Assembly (NCBI RefSeq): GCF_001513965.1
Contig: NZ_KQ948031.1
Coordinates: forward strand, 1-63,776
Source of the DNA: Streptomyces cellostaticus
GTDB lineage: Bacteria > Actinomycetota > Actinomycetes > Streptomycetales > Streptomycetaceae
DNA length: 63,776 nucleotides
Reading direction: 5' to 3'
The notes under the pieces were generated by a model. The model was not told the origin of the DNA and did not search any database. It saw nothing but the letters and a program-made list of their open reading frames with translations. Position numbers and translations under genes: made by a program. This document shows, in pieces, positions 16,578-24,906 of this stretch (position 1 is its first letter; each line of letters opens with the position of its first letter).

Positions 16578-17876
16578 CTACTTGCCCGAGGCCGTCAGGT
16601 CGCCGCGCCGGGGGGCGGCGAAGTCCTCCAGATCGGCCCGGGTCAGGCCGGAGAGCCGGGCGACCTCGGCGATGTCGAGGGCGCCGCAGTCCAGGCCACG
16701 CAGCAGGTAGCCGCTGAGGGCCTTGGCGGTGGCGGGCTCGTCCATGACGTCGCCGCCCGCCCGGTTGGCGTACCGGGCGAGCCGGCCCGCCGCCTGCTCG
16801 AAGCCCTCGCGGTAGAAGGCGAAGACGGCCGCGTAGCGGGTCGGGATGTGGCCGGGGTGCATGTCCCAGCCCTGGTAGTAGGCGCGGGCGAGGGCCCGGC
16901 GGGTGAGGCCGTAGTGCAGGCGCCAGGCGTCGTGGACCTTCGCGGTCGGGCCGACCGGCAGGACGTTGGTCGAGCCGTCCGAGACGCGTACGCCGGTGCC
17001 CGCGGCGGCGACCTGCATGACGGCCTTGGCGTGGTCGGCGGCCGGGTGGTCGCTGGCCTGGTAGGCGGCGGAGACGCCGAGGCAGGCGCTGTAGTCGAAG
17101 GTGCCGTAGTGGAGGCCGGTGGCGCGGCCCTCGGCGGCCTGGATCATGCGGGCGACGGCGGCGGTGCCGTCGGTGGCGAGGATGGACTGGCTCGTCTCGA
17201 TCTGGATCTCGAAGCCGAGGCGGCCGGCCTCCAGGCCGTGGACCTTCTCGAAGGCCTCCAGGAGACGGACGAACGCCGCCACCTGCTCGGGGTACGTCAC
17301 CTTCGGCAGGGTCAGCACCAGCCCCTCGGGCAGGCCGCCCGCCTCGATGAGGCCGGTGAGGAAGACGTCGAGGGTACGGATGCCCCGGTCGCGTACGGCG
17401 GCCTCCATGCACTTCATGCGGATGCCCATGTACGGGGCCGCCGTGCCGTTCTTGTACGCCTCGGCGATCAGGCGGGCGGCGCGGGCGGCACTCGCGTCCT
17501 CCTCGGCGTCGGGGCGGGGGCCGTAGCCGTCCTCGAAGTCGACGCGCAGGTCTTCGATCGGCTCGCGCTCCAGCTTGGCGCGGACGCGGGAGTAGACGGG
17601 CTCGGCGAGGTCGTCGGACAGGCCGAGGACGGCCGCGAAGGAGGCCGGGTCCGGGGCGTGTTCGTCGAGGGCGGCGAGGGCCTGGTCGCCCCAGGAGCGG
17701 ATGGTGTCGGCGGCGAAGGCGTCACCGGGGACGTAGACGGTGTGGACGGGCTGCCGGGTGCCGGGGTCGCCGGGGTAGCGGCGCTCCAGCTCCGCGTCGA
17801 CCGGGGCGAGGGAGGCGCTGATCTCCTCGCTGACGGCACCCGCGAGGCTCGTCGCCACCTTCTCTTGCTGACCCAT
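16578..17876 (-). CDS. DUF6986 family protein (aldolase/citrate-lyase-like)
   Basis: A 432-residue protein related to the HpcH/HpaI aldolase and malate-synthase-like barrel families. Motifs include VHTVYVPGDAF, DLRVDFEDGYGPR (acidic metal-site type), LGFEIQIETSQSIL and GLHYGTFDYSACLG. In other streptomycetes I associate it with ureide/glyoxylate metabolism genes, but none are adjacent here. GGAGGGTGTCGG before the ATG fixes the start. Two IclR-type inverted repeats lie 17-45 bases upstream, which supports regulation by an AllR/IclR-like repressor encoded elsewhere. Confidence 0.85.
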   Translation of the reverse strand: MGQQEKVATSLAGAVSEEISASLAPVDAELERRYPGDPGTRQPVHTVYVPGDAFAADTIRSWGDQALAALDEHAPDPASFAAVLGLSDDLAEPVYSRVRAKLEREPIEDLRVDFEDGYGPRPDAEEDASAARAARLIAEAYKNGTAAPYMGIRMKCMEAAVRDRGIRTLDVFLTGLIEAGGLPEGLVLTLPKVTYPEQVAAFVRLLEAFEKVHGLEAGRLGFEIQIETSQSILATDGTAAVARMIQAAEGRATGLHYGTFDYSACLGVSAAYQASDHPAADHAKAVMQVAAAGTGVRVSDGSTNVLPVGPTAKVHDAWRLHYGLTRRALARAYYQGWDMHPGHIPTRYAAVFAFYREGFEQAAGRLARYANRAGGDVMDEPATAKALSGYLLRGLDCGALDIAEVARLSGLTRADLEDFAAPRRGDLTASGK

Positions 17877-17892
17877 CCGACACCCTCCAAGT

Positions 17893-17921
17893 TTCCGCTC
17901 TACGGAATCAATAATCCGTAG
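17893..17921. promoter_or_regulatory. Overlapping IclR-type operators
   Basis: TTCCG-CTCTA-CGGAA (17893-17907) is a perfect IclR-family palindrome. CTACGGA (17900-17906) also pairs with TCCGTAG (17915-17921). The AT-rich centre AATCAATAA probably lies in the promoter of the DUF6986 gene. Confidence 0.7.
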
Positions 17922-18070
17922 AATGAAGTTATCCGGCGACCTTCGGGATGGTCAACACCATGTCCACGGAGCGCCACTCCGTCATCTCGCCATGTTCACG
18001 CCCATCTCGTAGTGCGATGTCACACTTTCCTTCGCACGACTCGCCCGGCCGTTCCACCGAAGGAGCCTTC

Positions 18071-18976
18071 GTGCCGAACCACAGCCGAGTCACGCGCCGT
18101 CGGGGGCTCAGGGCCGCGCTGGCCGCAGCGGTCACCGCTCCCCTGTCCAGTACAGCACTGCCCGCCTCGTCCGCCTCGTCCGGGGAACACCAGGCCCACC
18201 GCCTGGGGATCATGTCCTTCAACCTGCGCTTCGCGAGCACCGCCGAGCCCCACAGCTGGACCGTCCGCAGACCGGTGATGCGCGCACTGCTGCACCGCGA
18301 GCGCCCCCACGTCATCGGCACCCAGGAGGGCCTCTACCAGCAGCTGCGCGACATCGACGGCGACCTCGGACCGCACTACGACTGGATCGGGACCGGCCGT
18401 GCGGGCGGCAGCCGCGGCGAGTCCGCGGCGATCTTCTACGACACCCGGCGCCTGTCCCCGGCCGAGCACTTCACCTTCTGGCTCTCCGGCACCCCGGAAG
18501 TGATGGGCTCGAACACCTGGGGCGCCGCATTCCCCCGCATCGTCACCTGGGTCCGCTTCCGCGACCTGCACGACGACGGGCGGGAGTTCTACGTCCTGAA
18601 CACCCACTTCGATCACGCGAGCCGGTACGCACGCGAACGCAGTGCCGGCCTCATGGCCCAGCGGATCGCCGGCCTCGACCGCTCGCTGCCGCTCGTGGTG
18701 ACCGGCGACTTCAACGTCGCCGCGCACAAGAGCCCGGTCTACGACGTGATGCTGGGCGCCGGTCTCGTCGACACCTGGGAGACCGCCGCCGAGCGCAGCG
18801 CGTTGTACGGCACGTTCCACGGCTACAGGCGGCTCACCCGCAACGGCGACCGCATCGACTGGATCCTGTCCACGCCGGGGGTCACGGTCCAGCGGGCGTC
18901 GGTCAACACCTTCTCCAGGAACGGCCAGTTCCCGAGCGATCACCTCCCCGTGCAGGCATGGGTGACCCTGGGATGA
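18071..18976 (+). CDS. Secreted endonuclease/exonuclease/phosphatase-fold protein
   Basis: A 301-residue protein. A GTG start at 18071 with GAAGGAG before it gives a signal peptide with a twin-arginine-like RVTRRRGLRAALAAA and cleavage near residue 36. The catalytic fold is complete: MSFNLRF, IGTQEG (metal Glu), YVLNTHFDH, VVTGDFNVAAHKSP and a final SDHLPV. Family members cut DNA, sphingomyelin or phosphoinositides; exported streptomycete versions often scavenge phosphate. A perfect bidirectional terminator follows. Confidence 0.9.
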   Translation: MPNHSRVTRRRGLRAALAAAVTAPLSSTALPASSASSGEHQAHRLGIMSFNLRFASTAEPHSWTVRRPVMRALLHRERPHVIGTQEGLYQQLRDIDGDLGPHYDWIGTGRAGGSRGESAAIFYDTRRLSPAEHFTFWLSGTPEVMGSNTWGAAFPRIVTWVRFRDLHDDGREFYVLNTHFDHASRYARERSAGLMAQRIAGLDRSLPLVVTGDFNVAAHKSPVYDVMLGAGLVDTWETAAERSALYGTFHGYRRLTRNGDRIDWILSTPGVTVQRASVNTFSRNGQFPSDHLPVQAWVTLG

Positions 18977-18978
18977 AC

Positions 18979-19017
18979 CGAGGCCCCCGTGACCGGCGCG
19001 CGGTCACGGGGGCCTCG
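18979..19017. terminator. Perfect 17-bp bidirectional terminator
   Basis: CGAGGCCCCCGTGACCG at 18979-18995 pairs with its exact complement at 19001-19017 around a 5-base loop, between the convergent exonuclease-fold and etfA genes. Confidence 0.9.
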
Positions 19018-19033
19018 TACAGCCTGGCGGCGA

Positions 19034-19996
19034 TCAGCCCTTGCGGGCCTTGATCTCCTCGGTGAGCTGCGGGACGACGTCGAACAGGTCGCCGACCACG
19101 CCGTAGTCGACCAGGTCGAAGATCGGGGCCTCGGAGTCCTTGTTGACGGCCACGATCGTCTTCGAGGTCTGCATACCGGCACGGTGCTGGATGGCGCCGG
19201 AGATGCCGTTGGCGATGTACAGCTGCGGGGAGACCGACTTGCCGGTCTGGCCGACCTGGTTGGTGTGCGGGTACCAGCCGGCGTCCACCGCGGCACGCGA
19301 GGCGCCGACGGCCGCGCCGAGGGAGTCCGCGAGCGCCTCGATGATCGAGAAGTTCTCGGCGCCGTTGACACCACGGCCGCCGGAGACCACGATCGCGGCC
19401 TCGGTCAGCTCCGGGCGGCCCGTCGACTCACGCGGCGTACGGCCGGTGATCTTCGTGCCGGTGGCCTTCTCGGAGAAGGACACGGACAGGGCCTCGACGG
19501 CACCGGCGGCCGGGGCGGCCTCGACGGCCGCGCTGTTCGGCTTGACCGTGATGACCGGGGTGCCCTTGATGACCCGGGACTTGGTGGTGAAGGACGCGGC
19601 GAACACCGACTGGGTGGCCACCGGGCCCTCGTCACCGGCCTCGATGTCGACGGCGTCGGTGATGATGCCGGAGCCGATGCGCAGCGCCAGGCGGGCGGCG
19701 ATCTCCTTGCCCTCGGCGGAGGACGGGACCAGCACGGCGGCCGGGGAGACGGCCTCGTAGGCGGCCTGCAAGGCGTCCACCTTCGGGACGACCAGGTAGT
19801 CGGCGTACTCGGCGGCCTCGTGGGTGAGGACCTTCACCGCGCCGTGCTCGGCGAGCGCGGCGGCGGTGCCGGCGGCGCCGTTGCCCAGCGCGACGGCGAC
19901 GGGCTCGCCGATGCGGCGGGCCAGGGTCAGCAGCTCCAGGGTGGGCTTGCGGACGGCACCGTCCACGTGGTCGACGTAGACGAGGACTTCAGCCAT
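19034..19996 (-). CDS. etfA: Electron transfer flavoprotein alpha subunit
   Basis: A 320-residue ETF alpha subunit. The N-terminal domain starts MAEVLVYVDHVDG; the C-terminal FAD domain contains VVSGGRGVNGAENF, ASRAAVDAGWYPHTNQVGQTGK and AIQHRAGMQTSKTIVAVNKD, all hallmarks of the FAD/dimer region. With EtfB it accepts electrons from acyl-CoA dehydrogenases and passes them to a membrane quinone reductase. It is downstream of etfB on the same strand but separated by a 240-base inverted-repeat-bounded stretch rather than the usual short gap. Confidence 0.97.
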   Translation of the reverse strand: MAEVLVYVDHVDGAVRKPTLELLTLARRIGEPVAVALGNGAAGTAAALAEHGAVKVLTHEAAEYADYLVVPKVDALQAAYEAVSPAAVLVPSSAEGKEIAARLALRIGSGIITDAVDIEAGDEGPVATQSVFAASFTTKSRVIKGTPVITVKPNSAAVEAAPAAGAVEALSVSFSEKATGTKITGRTPRESTGRPELTEAAIVVSGGRGVNGAENFSIIEALADSLGAAVGASRAAVDAGWYPHTNQVGQTGKSVSPQLYIANGISGAIQHRAGMQTSKTIVAVNKDSEAPIFDLVDYGVVGDLFDVVPQLTEEIKARKG

Positions 19997-20037
19997 GGGA
20001 TTGCACTCCTGCGTAACGAAGTTGAGGGGCGGTCAGC

Positions 20038-20238
20038 GGGGGTTAGAGGGCGCCTTCTGGATCATGTCGGCGTCGCGGGCCCTGGCACGCACATCTGCCG
20101 CGTTGTCGTCGGTTGCCGACGCTCCGCGTCGACGCCCTCCTCCGCCTTGCAGCTGCACGCACCAGACCCCGCTCGGGTCGGCTGATCAGGCGCCGCTTCT
20201 GGCGGCCAACCTGATCCAGAAGGCACCCCCTAGCCCTT
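20038..20238. repeat. Inverted-repeat-bounded element between etfB and etfA
   Basis: The ends are long imperfect inverted repeats: GCCTTCTGGATCA (20052-20064) is an exact complement of 20212-20224, and homology continues outward through GGG-TAG-GGG to both ends (about 22 of 25 bases). The right end touches the etfB stop codon and the left end stops about 40 bases before etfA. The interior is structured (CGTCGG/CCGACG and GCCGC/GGCGG stems). It could be a MITE-like repeat or an mRNA processing/attenuation structure that sets the etfB:etfA ratio. Confidence 0.6.
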
Positions 20239-21022
20239 AGATGAACTTCTGGCTCGCGAGGAACTCAGCGAGCTGCTTGCCGCCCTCGCCCTCGTCCTTG
20301 ACGATGGTGCCGGCCGTGCGGGCCGGGCGCTCGTTCGCGACCTCGACCTTGGTGAACGCGCCGTCGAGACCGACCTCCTCGGCCTCGATGTCCAGGTCGG
20401 ACAGGTCCCAGGACTGAACCGGCTTCTTCTTGGCCGCCATGATGCCCTTGAAGGACGGGTAACGCGCCTCGCCCGACTGGTCGGTGACGGAGACGACGGC
20501 AGGGAGCTGCGCCTGAAGCTGCTCGGAGGCGGCGTCGCCGTCCCGGCGGCCGGTGACCGTGCCGTCCTCGACGGAGACCTCGGAGAGCAGGGTGACCTGC
20601 GGGACACCGAGGCGCTCGGCGACCAGCGCCGGGACGATACCGCCGGTGCCGTCGGTGGACGCCATGCCGGAGATGACCAGGTCGAAGCCGGCCTTCTCGA
20701 TCGCCTTGGCCAGTACCAGCGAGGTGCCGATGGCGTCGGTGCCGTGCAGGTCGTCGTCCTCGACGTGGATGGCCTTGTCGGCACCCATGGAGAGGGCCTT
20801 GCGGAGCGCGTCCTTGGCGTCCTCGGGGCCGACCGTGAGCACGGTGACCTCGGCGTCGTCCGCGTTCTCCGCGATCTGGAGGGCCTGCTCGACCGCGTAC
20901 TCGTCCAGTTCGGAGAGCAGACCGTCCACGTCGTCGCGGTCGACGGTCAGGTCATCGGCGAAGTGCCGGTCGCCAGTGGCGTCGGGCACGTACTTCACAG
21001 TGACAACGATCCTCAAGCTCAC
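20237..21022 (-). CDS. etfB: Electron transfer flavoprotein beta subunit
   Basis: A 261-residue ETF beta subunit starting at a GTG. It has the typical N-terminus IVVTVKYVPDATGDRHF, the AMP-binding signature region with DDLHGTDAIGTSLVLAKAIE and DLVISGMASTDGTGG, and a C-terminal segment YPSFKGIMAAKKKPVQSWDL that wraps the alpha subunit. It is the first gene of the etfBA unit. A palindrome TACT-CGTC-AGTA lies about 110 bases upstream. Confidence 0.97.
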   Translation of the reverse strand: MSLRIVVTVKYVPDATGDRHFADDLTVDRDDVDGLLSELDEYAVEQALQIAENADDAEVTVLTVGPEDAKDALRKALSMGADKAIHVEDDDLHGTDAIGTSLVLAKAIEKAGFDLVISGMASTDGTGGIVPALVAERLGVPQVTLLSEVSVEDGTVTGRRDGDAASEQLQAQLPAVVSVTDQSGEARYPSFKGIMAAKKKPVQSWDLSDLDIEAEEVGLDGAFTKVEVANERPARTAGTIVKDEGEGGKQLAEFLASQKFI

Positions 21023-21130
21023 GCCGGCTCTCCTACTGCATCGTCATTTCCGGGCTGCCTCTTGCAGGCAGCATAGGCGCCTCAAGCGGCCGATCCCGGT
21101 CGGGGCGTCCGCGCGCTCCGACCGAAATAT

Positions 21131-21142
21131 TACTCGTCAGTA
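21131..21142. promoter_or_regulatory. TACT-N4-AGTA palindrome upstream of etfB
   Basis: TACTCGTCAGTA at 21131-21142 is a short palindrome of the type bound by TetR-family fatty-acid regulators in actinobacteria. It lies in the AT-richer part of the gap before etfB. The assignment is by motif only. Confidence 0.45.
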
Positions 21143-21239
21143 CACCCAGTTCCTGCCCGCTAAGCAAGCGCTTTGAACTGTGACCTTCGCAACGCAGCGT
21201 AACCGGAACTCGACGGCTTCGCAGGAGGAGCGCGCGTGA

Positions 21240-21749
21240 TCAATCCCGCAGGCCGTTGAACCGGCCCTGGTGGTAGAGGAGGGGGCGCCCGGCGCCCGTG
21301 GAGTCACCGAGGACCACCTCGGCGAGCACGATCCGGTGATCACCGGCCGGGACACGGCCGACGATCCGGCAGACGAGCCAGGCCGGCACGTCGTCCAGGA
21401 CGGGTACGCCTTCCGGGCCCTCCCGCCAGGCGGTGGGTGCGCCGAAGCGGTCGGCGCCGCTGCGGGCGAAGGTGGCGGCCAGGTCGCTCTGGTGCTCGCC
21501 GAGTATGTGGATGCCGACGTACTCGGTCTCGGCGACGGCCGGCCAGCTGGAGGCCCCCGTGCCGATGCCGAAGGAGACGAGCGGGGGCTCGGCGGAGACC
21601 GAGGTGAGGGAGGTGGCGGTGAAGCCGACCGGGCCCGAGGCGCCGCGCGCGGTGATCACCGCGACACCGGCGGCGTGCCGGCGGAAGGTGGAGCGCAGCA
21701 GGTCGGGAGAGGCGAGCTGGAAGGTGCCGAGGTCGGGCGTGGCCGTCAT
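21240..21749 (-). CDS. Flavin reductase family protein
   Basis: A 169-residue FMN-binding split-barrel protein. It contains RSTFRRHAAGVAVITARGASGPVGFTATSL-type sequence (about 19-47), SVSAEPPLVSFGIG, and a C-terminal PLLYHQGRFNGL, all typical of HpaC-like NAD(P)H:flavin reductases. It supplies reduced flavin to a partner monooxygenase or may act alone; no monooxygenase is adjacent. It lies upstream of etfB on the same strand, about 217 bases away. Confidence 0.9.
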   Translation of the reverse strand: MTATPDLGTFQLASPDLLRSTFRRHAAGVAVITARGASGPVGFTATSLTSVSAEPPLVSFGIGTGASSWPAVAETEYVGIHILGEHQSDLAATFARSGADRFGAPTAWREGPEGVPVLDDVPAWLVCRIVGRVPAGDHRIVLAEVVLGDSTGAGRPLLYHQGRFNGLRD

Positions 21750-21956
21750 GCAATTGTCCTTCTACGAGGGGGAGGAGCAGTTCCGTGGCTGTTCAGCAGC
21801 CCGGACAGCGCGCGCTCGCGGTGCGGGCCAGGTCGACGTGGACCCGCCCGAAGAGAAGGAGTTCGGTCGGCATACGGTCAGGCTGACGATAGGTGACGCG
21901 CACAGTCAAGTTCGTTCCGGGATCTGGGAGATGCCTCACCGTGCGCGCGAGGGGCC

Positions 21957-22370
21957 TCACACCGCCTCCCCCAGGGCCGCGATGACGTCGGCCTTGCGGG
22001 GCTGTCCGGTGGCGCGCCGCACCACCCGGCCGTCCGCGTCGAGGACCAGCACGGTGGGCGTCTTGAGGATCTCCAGCTCGCGTACGAGGTCCAGACGGGC
22101 CTCGGCGTCGATCTCGACGTGGGTCACGCCCGGGACCATCCCGGCCACCTCGCCGAGGACGCGCCGGGTGGCCCGGCAGGGTGCGCAGAAGGCGCTGGAG
22201 AACTGCACGAGCGTGGCCCGCTCACCCAGTTCGCCGCCCAGCTCGGCCGCCCCGAGCCGCTTGCCGTCGTCCCGCCCGCGCACTCGTACCCTCCCGCTGT
22301 GCCGCTTGTGCAGCACTCCGTAGGCGCTCGCCACGGCGAGCACCGCCACGCACACCACCAGTCCGGTCAT
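21957..22370 (-). CDS. Membrane-anchored thioredoxin-family protein
   Basis: About 137 residues. A hydrophobic N-terminal segment (about 1-20) anchors a thioredoxin domain with active site CAPC in FSSAFCAPCRATRRVL and a cis-proline in LKTPTVLVLD. Start choice is between ATG 22370 (homolog-like MTGLVVCV, used here) and ATG 22385. It is divergent from a DUF4395 protein, an arrangement I recall in Streptomyces, suggesting a joint thiol-redox function at the membrane. Confidence 0.85.
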   Translation of the reverse strand: MTGLVVCVAVLAVASAYGVLHKRHSGRVRVRGRDDGKRLGAAELGGELGERATLVQFSSAFCAPCRATRRVLGEVAGMVPGVTHVEIDAEARLDLVRELEILKTPTVLVLDADGRVVRRATGQPRKADVIAALGEAV

Positions 22371-22444
22371 CACCTGCACAAGCATTCACGAGACTGCAAA
22401 GATTCCCGCCCCCGCAAGAGTTTCCGCTGGGGAATGCTTCAGCC

Positions 22445-22861
22445 ATGGACATCGATGTGAGGGGGCCGCGCTTCGGCGCGGCCGCGACGACGGTCGTGCT
22501 GGTCGTGGCACTCGTCACGCAGAGCGCCTGGGTGCTGGCCTGGCAGACCCTGGCCTTCGCGCTGGGTGCGACAGGCGGGGTGGGCCGCTCGCCCTACGGC
22601 CTGCTGTTCCGGACACTCGTGCGGCCGCGCCTCGGGCCGCCGACGGAGTTCGAGGCGCCGGAGCCGCCGCGGTTCGCGCAGGCGGTGGGCCTGCTGTTCG
22701 CCGGGCTCGGGCTCGTCGGGTTCACGGTGGGTCCGGCGTGGCTGGGACTCGCGGCGACCGGGGCCGCGCTCGCGGCCGCCTTCCTCAATGCTGCATTCGG
22801 GTACTGCCTGGGGTGCGAGATGTTCCTGCTCCTGAAGAGGGTCACGGTACGCGCAGAGTAA
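22445..22861 (+). CDS. DUF4395 integral membrane protein
   Basis: A 138-residue protein with about four membrane segments. DUF4395 features are visible: PRFGAAATTVVL at the N-terminus, a RLGPPTEFEAPEPPRFAQ-type loop and a C-terminal FGYCLGCEMFLL carrying a C-x2-C pair inside a membrane segment. Divergent from the thioredoxin gene with only 74 bases between starts. The C-x2-C near the membrane face would be a plausible redox partner of the thioredoxin domain; this is inference. Confidence 0.88.
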   Translation: MDIDVRGPRFGAAATTVVLVVALVTQSAWVLAWQTLAFALGATGGVGRSPYGLLFRTLVRPRLGPPTEFEAPEPPRFAQAVGLLFAGLGLVGFTVGPAWLGLAATGAALAAAFLNAAFGYCLGCEMFLLLKRVTVRAE

Positions 22862-22982
22862 AGGAGGCTTAAAGAACCGAGGTGGGGCGCTGGGCCGACG
22901 TGACGAGGATCTCGCCGCCTCCAGGCACCAGGACTGGCTACCCGTCCGTTCTTCGGGCACGATCTGCGAGACGCCGTAAACC

Positions 22983-22994
22983 TACGGCTGCGTA
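22983..22994. promoter_or_regulatory. TACG-N4-CGTA operator candidate upstream of acyltransferase
   Basis: TACGGCTGCGTA forms a short inverted repeat within an A/T-richer stretch 56 bases before the acyltransferase start. Similar CTACGG/CCGTAG motifs precede lipid genes in streptomycetes, to my recollection; weak evidence. Confidence 0.35.
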
Positions 22995-23049
22995 ACTTTC
23001 CCGCCGGGAGCCCCTTTCCCGAGCAGAGCAGAAAGGGTCCACCCCGCCC

Positions 23050-23778
23050 ATGGCAGAGCTGGTCTACCGTCCCGTCATCGGTCTCGCCAAGACGCTGTTC
23101 AAGGCCTGGGACCTGAAGATCGACTGCCAGGGGTCGGAGAACATCCCGCGCTCGGGCGGCGCTGTGCTGGTGAGCAATCACATCAGCTACCTGGACTTCA
23201 TCTTCAACGGCCTGGCGGCCCTGCCGCAGAAGCGTCTGGTGCGCTTCATGGCGAAGGAGGCGGTCTTCCGCCACAAGGTGTCCGGGCCGCTGATGCGCGG
23301 GATGAAGCACATCCCGGTGGACCGCAAGCAGGGCGACGCGGCCTACGCGCACGCACTGGACTCGCTGCGCTCCGGTGAGGTCATCGGGGTCTTCCCGGAG
23401 GCCACGATCTCGCAGTCCTTCACCCTGAAGAGCTTCAAGTCGGGCGCGGCCCGCCTCGCCCAGGAGGCGGGCGTGCCGCTCGTCCCGATGGCGGTGTGGG
23501 GCACGCAGCGGCTGTGGACCAAGGGCCAGCCGCGCAACTTCAAGCGCAGCCACACCCCGATCACCATCCGGGTCGGCGAGCCGGTCGAGGCCCCGCGCGA
23601 CCAGTACGCGGGGGCCATCAGCCGCCGCCTGCGCGAGCGCGTCCAGGAGATGCTGGAGGCCGCGCAGCGCGCCTATCCCACGCGCCCCAAGGGCGCGGAG
23701 GACACCTGGTGGCTGCCGGCCCACCTCGGCGGTACGGCGCCGACGGTGGAGCAGCTGAAGGCCGCCGAGGCACGCTGA
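23050..23778 (+). CDS. 1-acyl-sn-glycerol-3-phosphate acyltransferase (PlsC-like)
   Basis: A 242-residue acyltransferase. Block I is modified to SNHISYLDF (the H-x4-D motif is complete), block III is FPEATISQSF in place of the common FPEGTRS, and VPLVPMAVWGTQRLW forms block IV. It would acylate lysophosphatidate or a related lysolipid at the inner membrane face. The C-terminal extension (about 200-242) is polar and Ala-rich. The start ATG lies after AAAGGG with long spacing. Confidence 0.92.
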   Translation: MAELVYRPVIGLAKTLFKAWDLKIDCQGSENIPRSGGAVLVSNHISYLDFIFNGLAALPQKRLVRFMAKEAVFRHKVSGPLMRGMKHIPVDRKQGDAAYAHALDSLRSGEVIGVFPEATISQSFTLKSFKSGAARLAQEAGVPLVPMAVWGTQRLWTKGQPRNFKRSHTPITIRVGEPVEAPRDQYAGAISRRLRERVQEMLEAAQRAYPTRPKGAEDTWWLPAHLGGTAPTVEQLKAAEAR

Positions 23779-23880
23779 CACCCGGCTGCGGGGCGGCGCA
23801 CGGCGGCCGATAGGGTTCGCGGTCGTAACGGGAGAGCCTCGGCGACTCCTGTCGGACGACTGCGCTACGGGGGCGTATCG

Positions 23881-24894
23881 ATGCGGCGCTGGATGAAGGC
23901 GGCAGCAACGGCGGTGGCCGTCCTGGCCCTGAGCGGGTGGATCGCCGCGCCGTACGTCAAGGACTGGTGGCTGGTGCGCACCGCCTGCGACGGGGCGCTG
24001 CCCACCGGTGCGGTACGGCAACTGGCTGCGCCCGGCGGCCACTTGACCAAGGCGGATACGGCGTCCCACGAGCGTCTGGGCGACTACGGATGCAGCCTGC
24101 GGTTCGAGGGGCACGGGGACAACACGCTGGTGGTCCGCGTGAACGCCTACACGCGGCGGGACGACCAGGACAGCGAGTTCCTGAGCACCTTCCCGCAGGA
24201 GGGGTTCGCCGCCCAGCGGCCGCTGGCCGAAGGACTGCCCGGGTTCATGGACGACTTCGGCGACCTCCATTTCCTGCTGCGGTGCCCGGACCTGGGCAAG
24301 GACGCCGAAGGCAGGCAGCGAAAGCTGCTGGCGAGCGTCTTCCTGGGCCGCAACTCGGCCTACACCACGCATGCCGCGTACGAGACCGCCGTCGCCCTGG
24401 TCAACTCCGCCTCGGACCGGCTCGGTTGCGGTGCCGGACCGCTGGCGGTGCCGAAGGGCGACGTCACGCCGCCGGATTCCGGAGAGCGGCCGCCCACGAT
24501 CCCCCTCTCCCGGGCCGGTGACACAGCCTGCGGCTGGGCGGCCCGCGCGCAGGTGCCCCAGGCCGCTCGCTGGAGTGTCGCGGTGCTGATGAACAACGCG
24601 GCTCCGACCGGGCGTTGCGACCTGTCGGCCGGCAGCGACGCCTCCTGGACGGAGATGCGCTTCGCCGCCTGGTACGGCGACTGGAGCAACCGCGTGGTCT
24701 CCTACGACGGTGTGCGCCGCCCCCTGACGGCGACGGCCCGCTGCGCCGGCGAGGCCGCCAACTTCGCCGTCGATGCGGACGCCGCGCGCGGGACCCCGGG
24801 CGTCGGGAAGGCGGAACAGCGCAGGCTGCTGAAGGCCTTCGCCGAGGACCAGGTCGAGCGGCGCGGCTGCTCCGGGCTGCGGCTGACCGGCTGA
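23881..24894 (+). CDS. Membrane-anchored hypothetical protein (337 aa)
   Basis: One N-terminal membrane segment (about 6-24, AAATAVAVLALSGWIAAPYV) followed by a large extracytoplasmic region with about nine cysteines, including pairs near TACDGAL/DYGCSLRF and DTACGW/GRCDLS, consistent with disulfides outside the cell. I do not recognise the family; the internal spacing of two Cys-containing halves hints at a duplicated domain. The next gene converges on it with a 12-base gap and is also an anchored extracytoplasmic protein. Confidence 0.8.
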   Translation: MRRWMKAAATAVAVLALSGWIAAPYVKDWWLVRTACDGALPTGAVRQLAAPGGHLTKADTASHERLGDYGCSLRFEGHGDNTLVVRVNAYTRRDDQDSEFLSTFPQEGFAAQRPLAEGLPGFMDDFGDLHFLLRCPDLGKDAEGRQRKLLASVFLGRNSAYTTHAAYETAVALVNSASDRLGCGAGPLAVPKGDVTPPDSGERPPTIPLSRAGDTACGWAARAQVPQAARWSVAVLMNNAAPTGRCDLSAGSDASWTEMRFAAWYGDWSNRVVSYDGVRRPLTATARCAGEAANFAVDADAARGTPGVGKAEQRRLLKAFAEDQVERRGCSGLRLTG

Positions 24895-24906
24895 GCCCGG
24901 GGCGGC

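Noticed and set aside
20038..20238. Insertion sequence between etf genes
   Set aside because: Too short and without a transposase; target-site duplication not clear. Reported only as an inverted-repeat element.
22386..22444. SigR-type promoter between thioredoxin and DUF4395 genes
   Set aside because: GGGAAT occurs on both strands but no GTT is found at the right distance.
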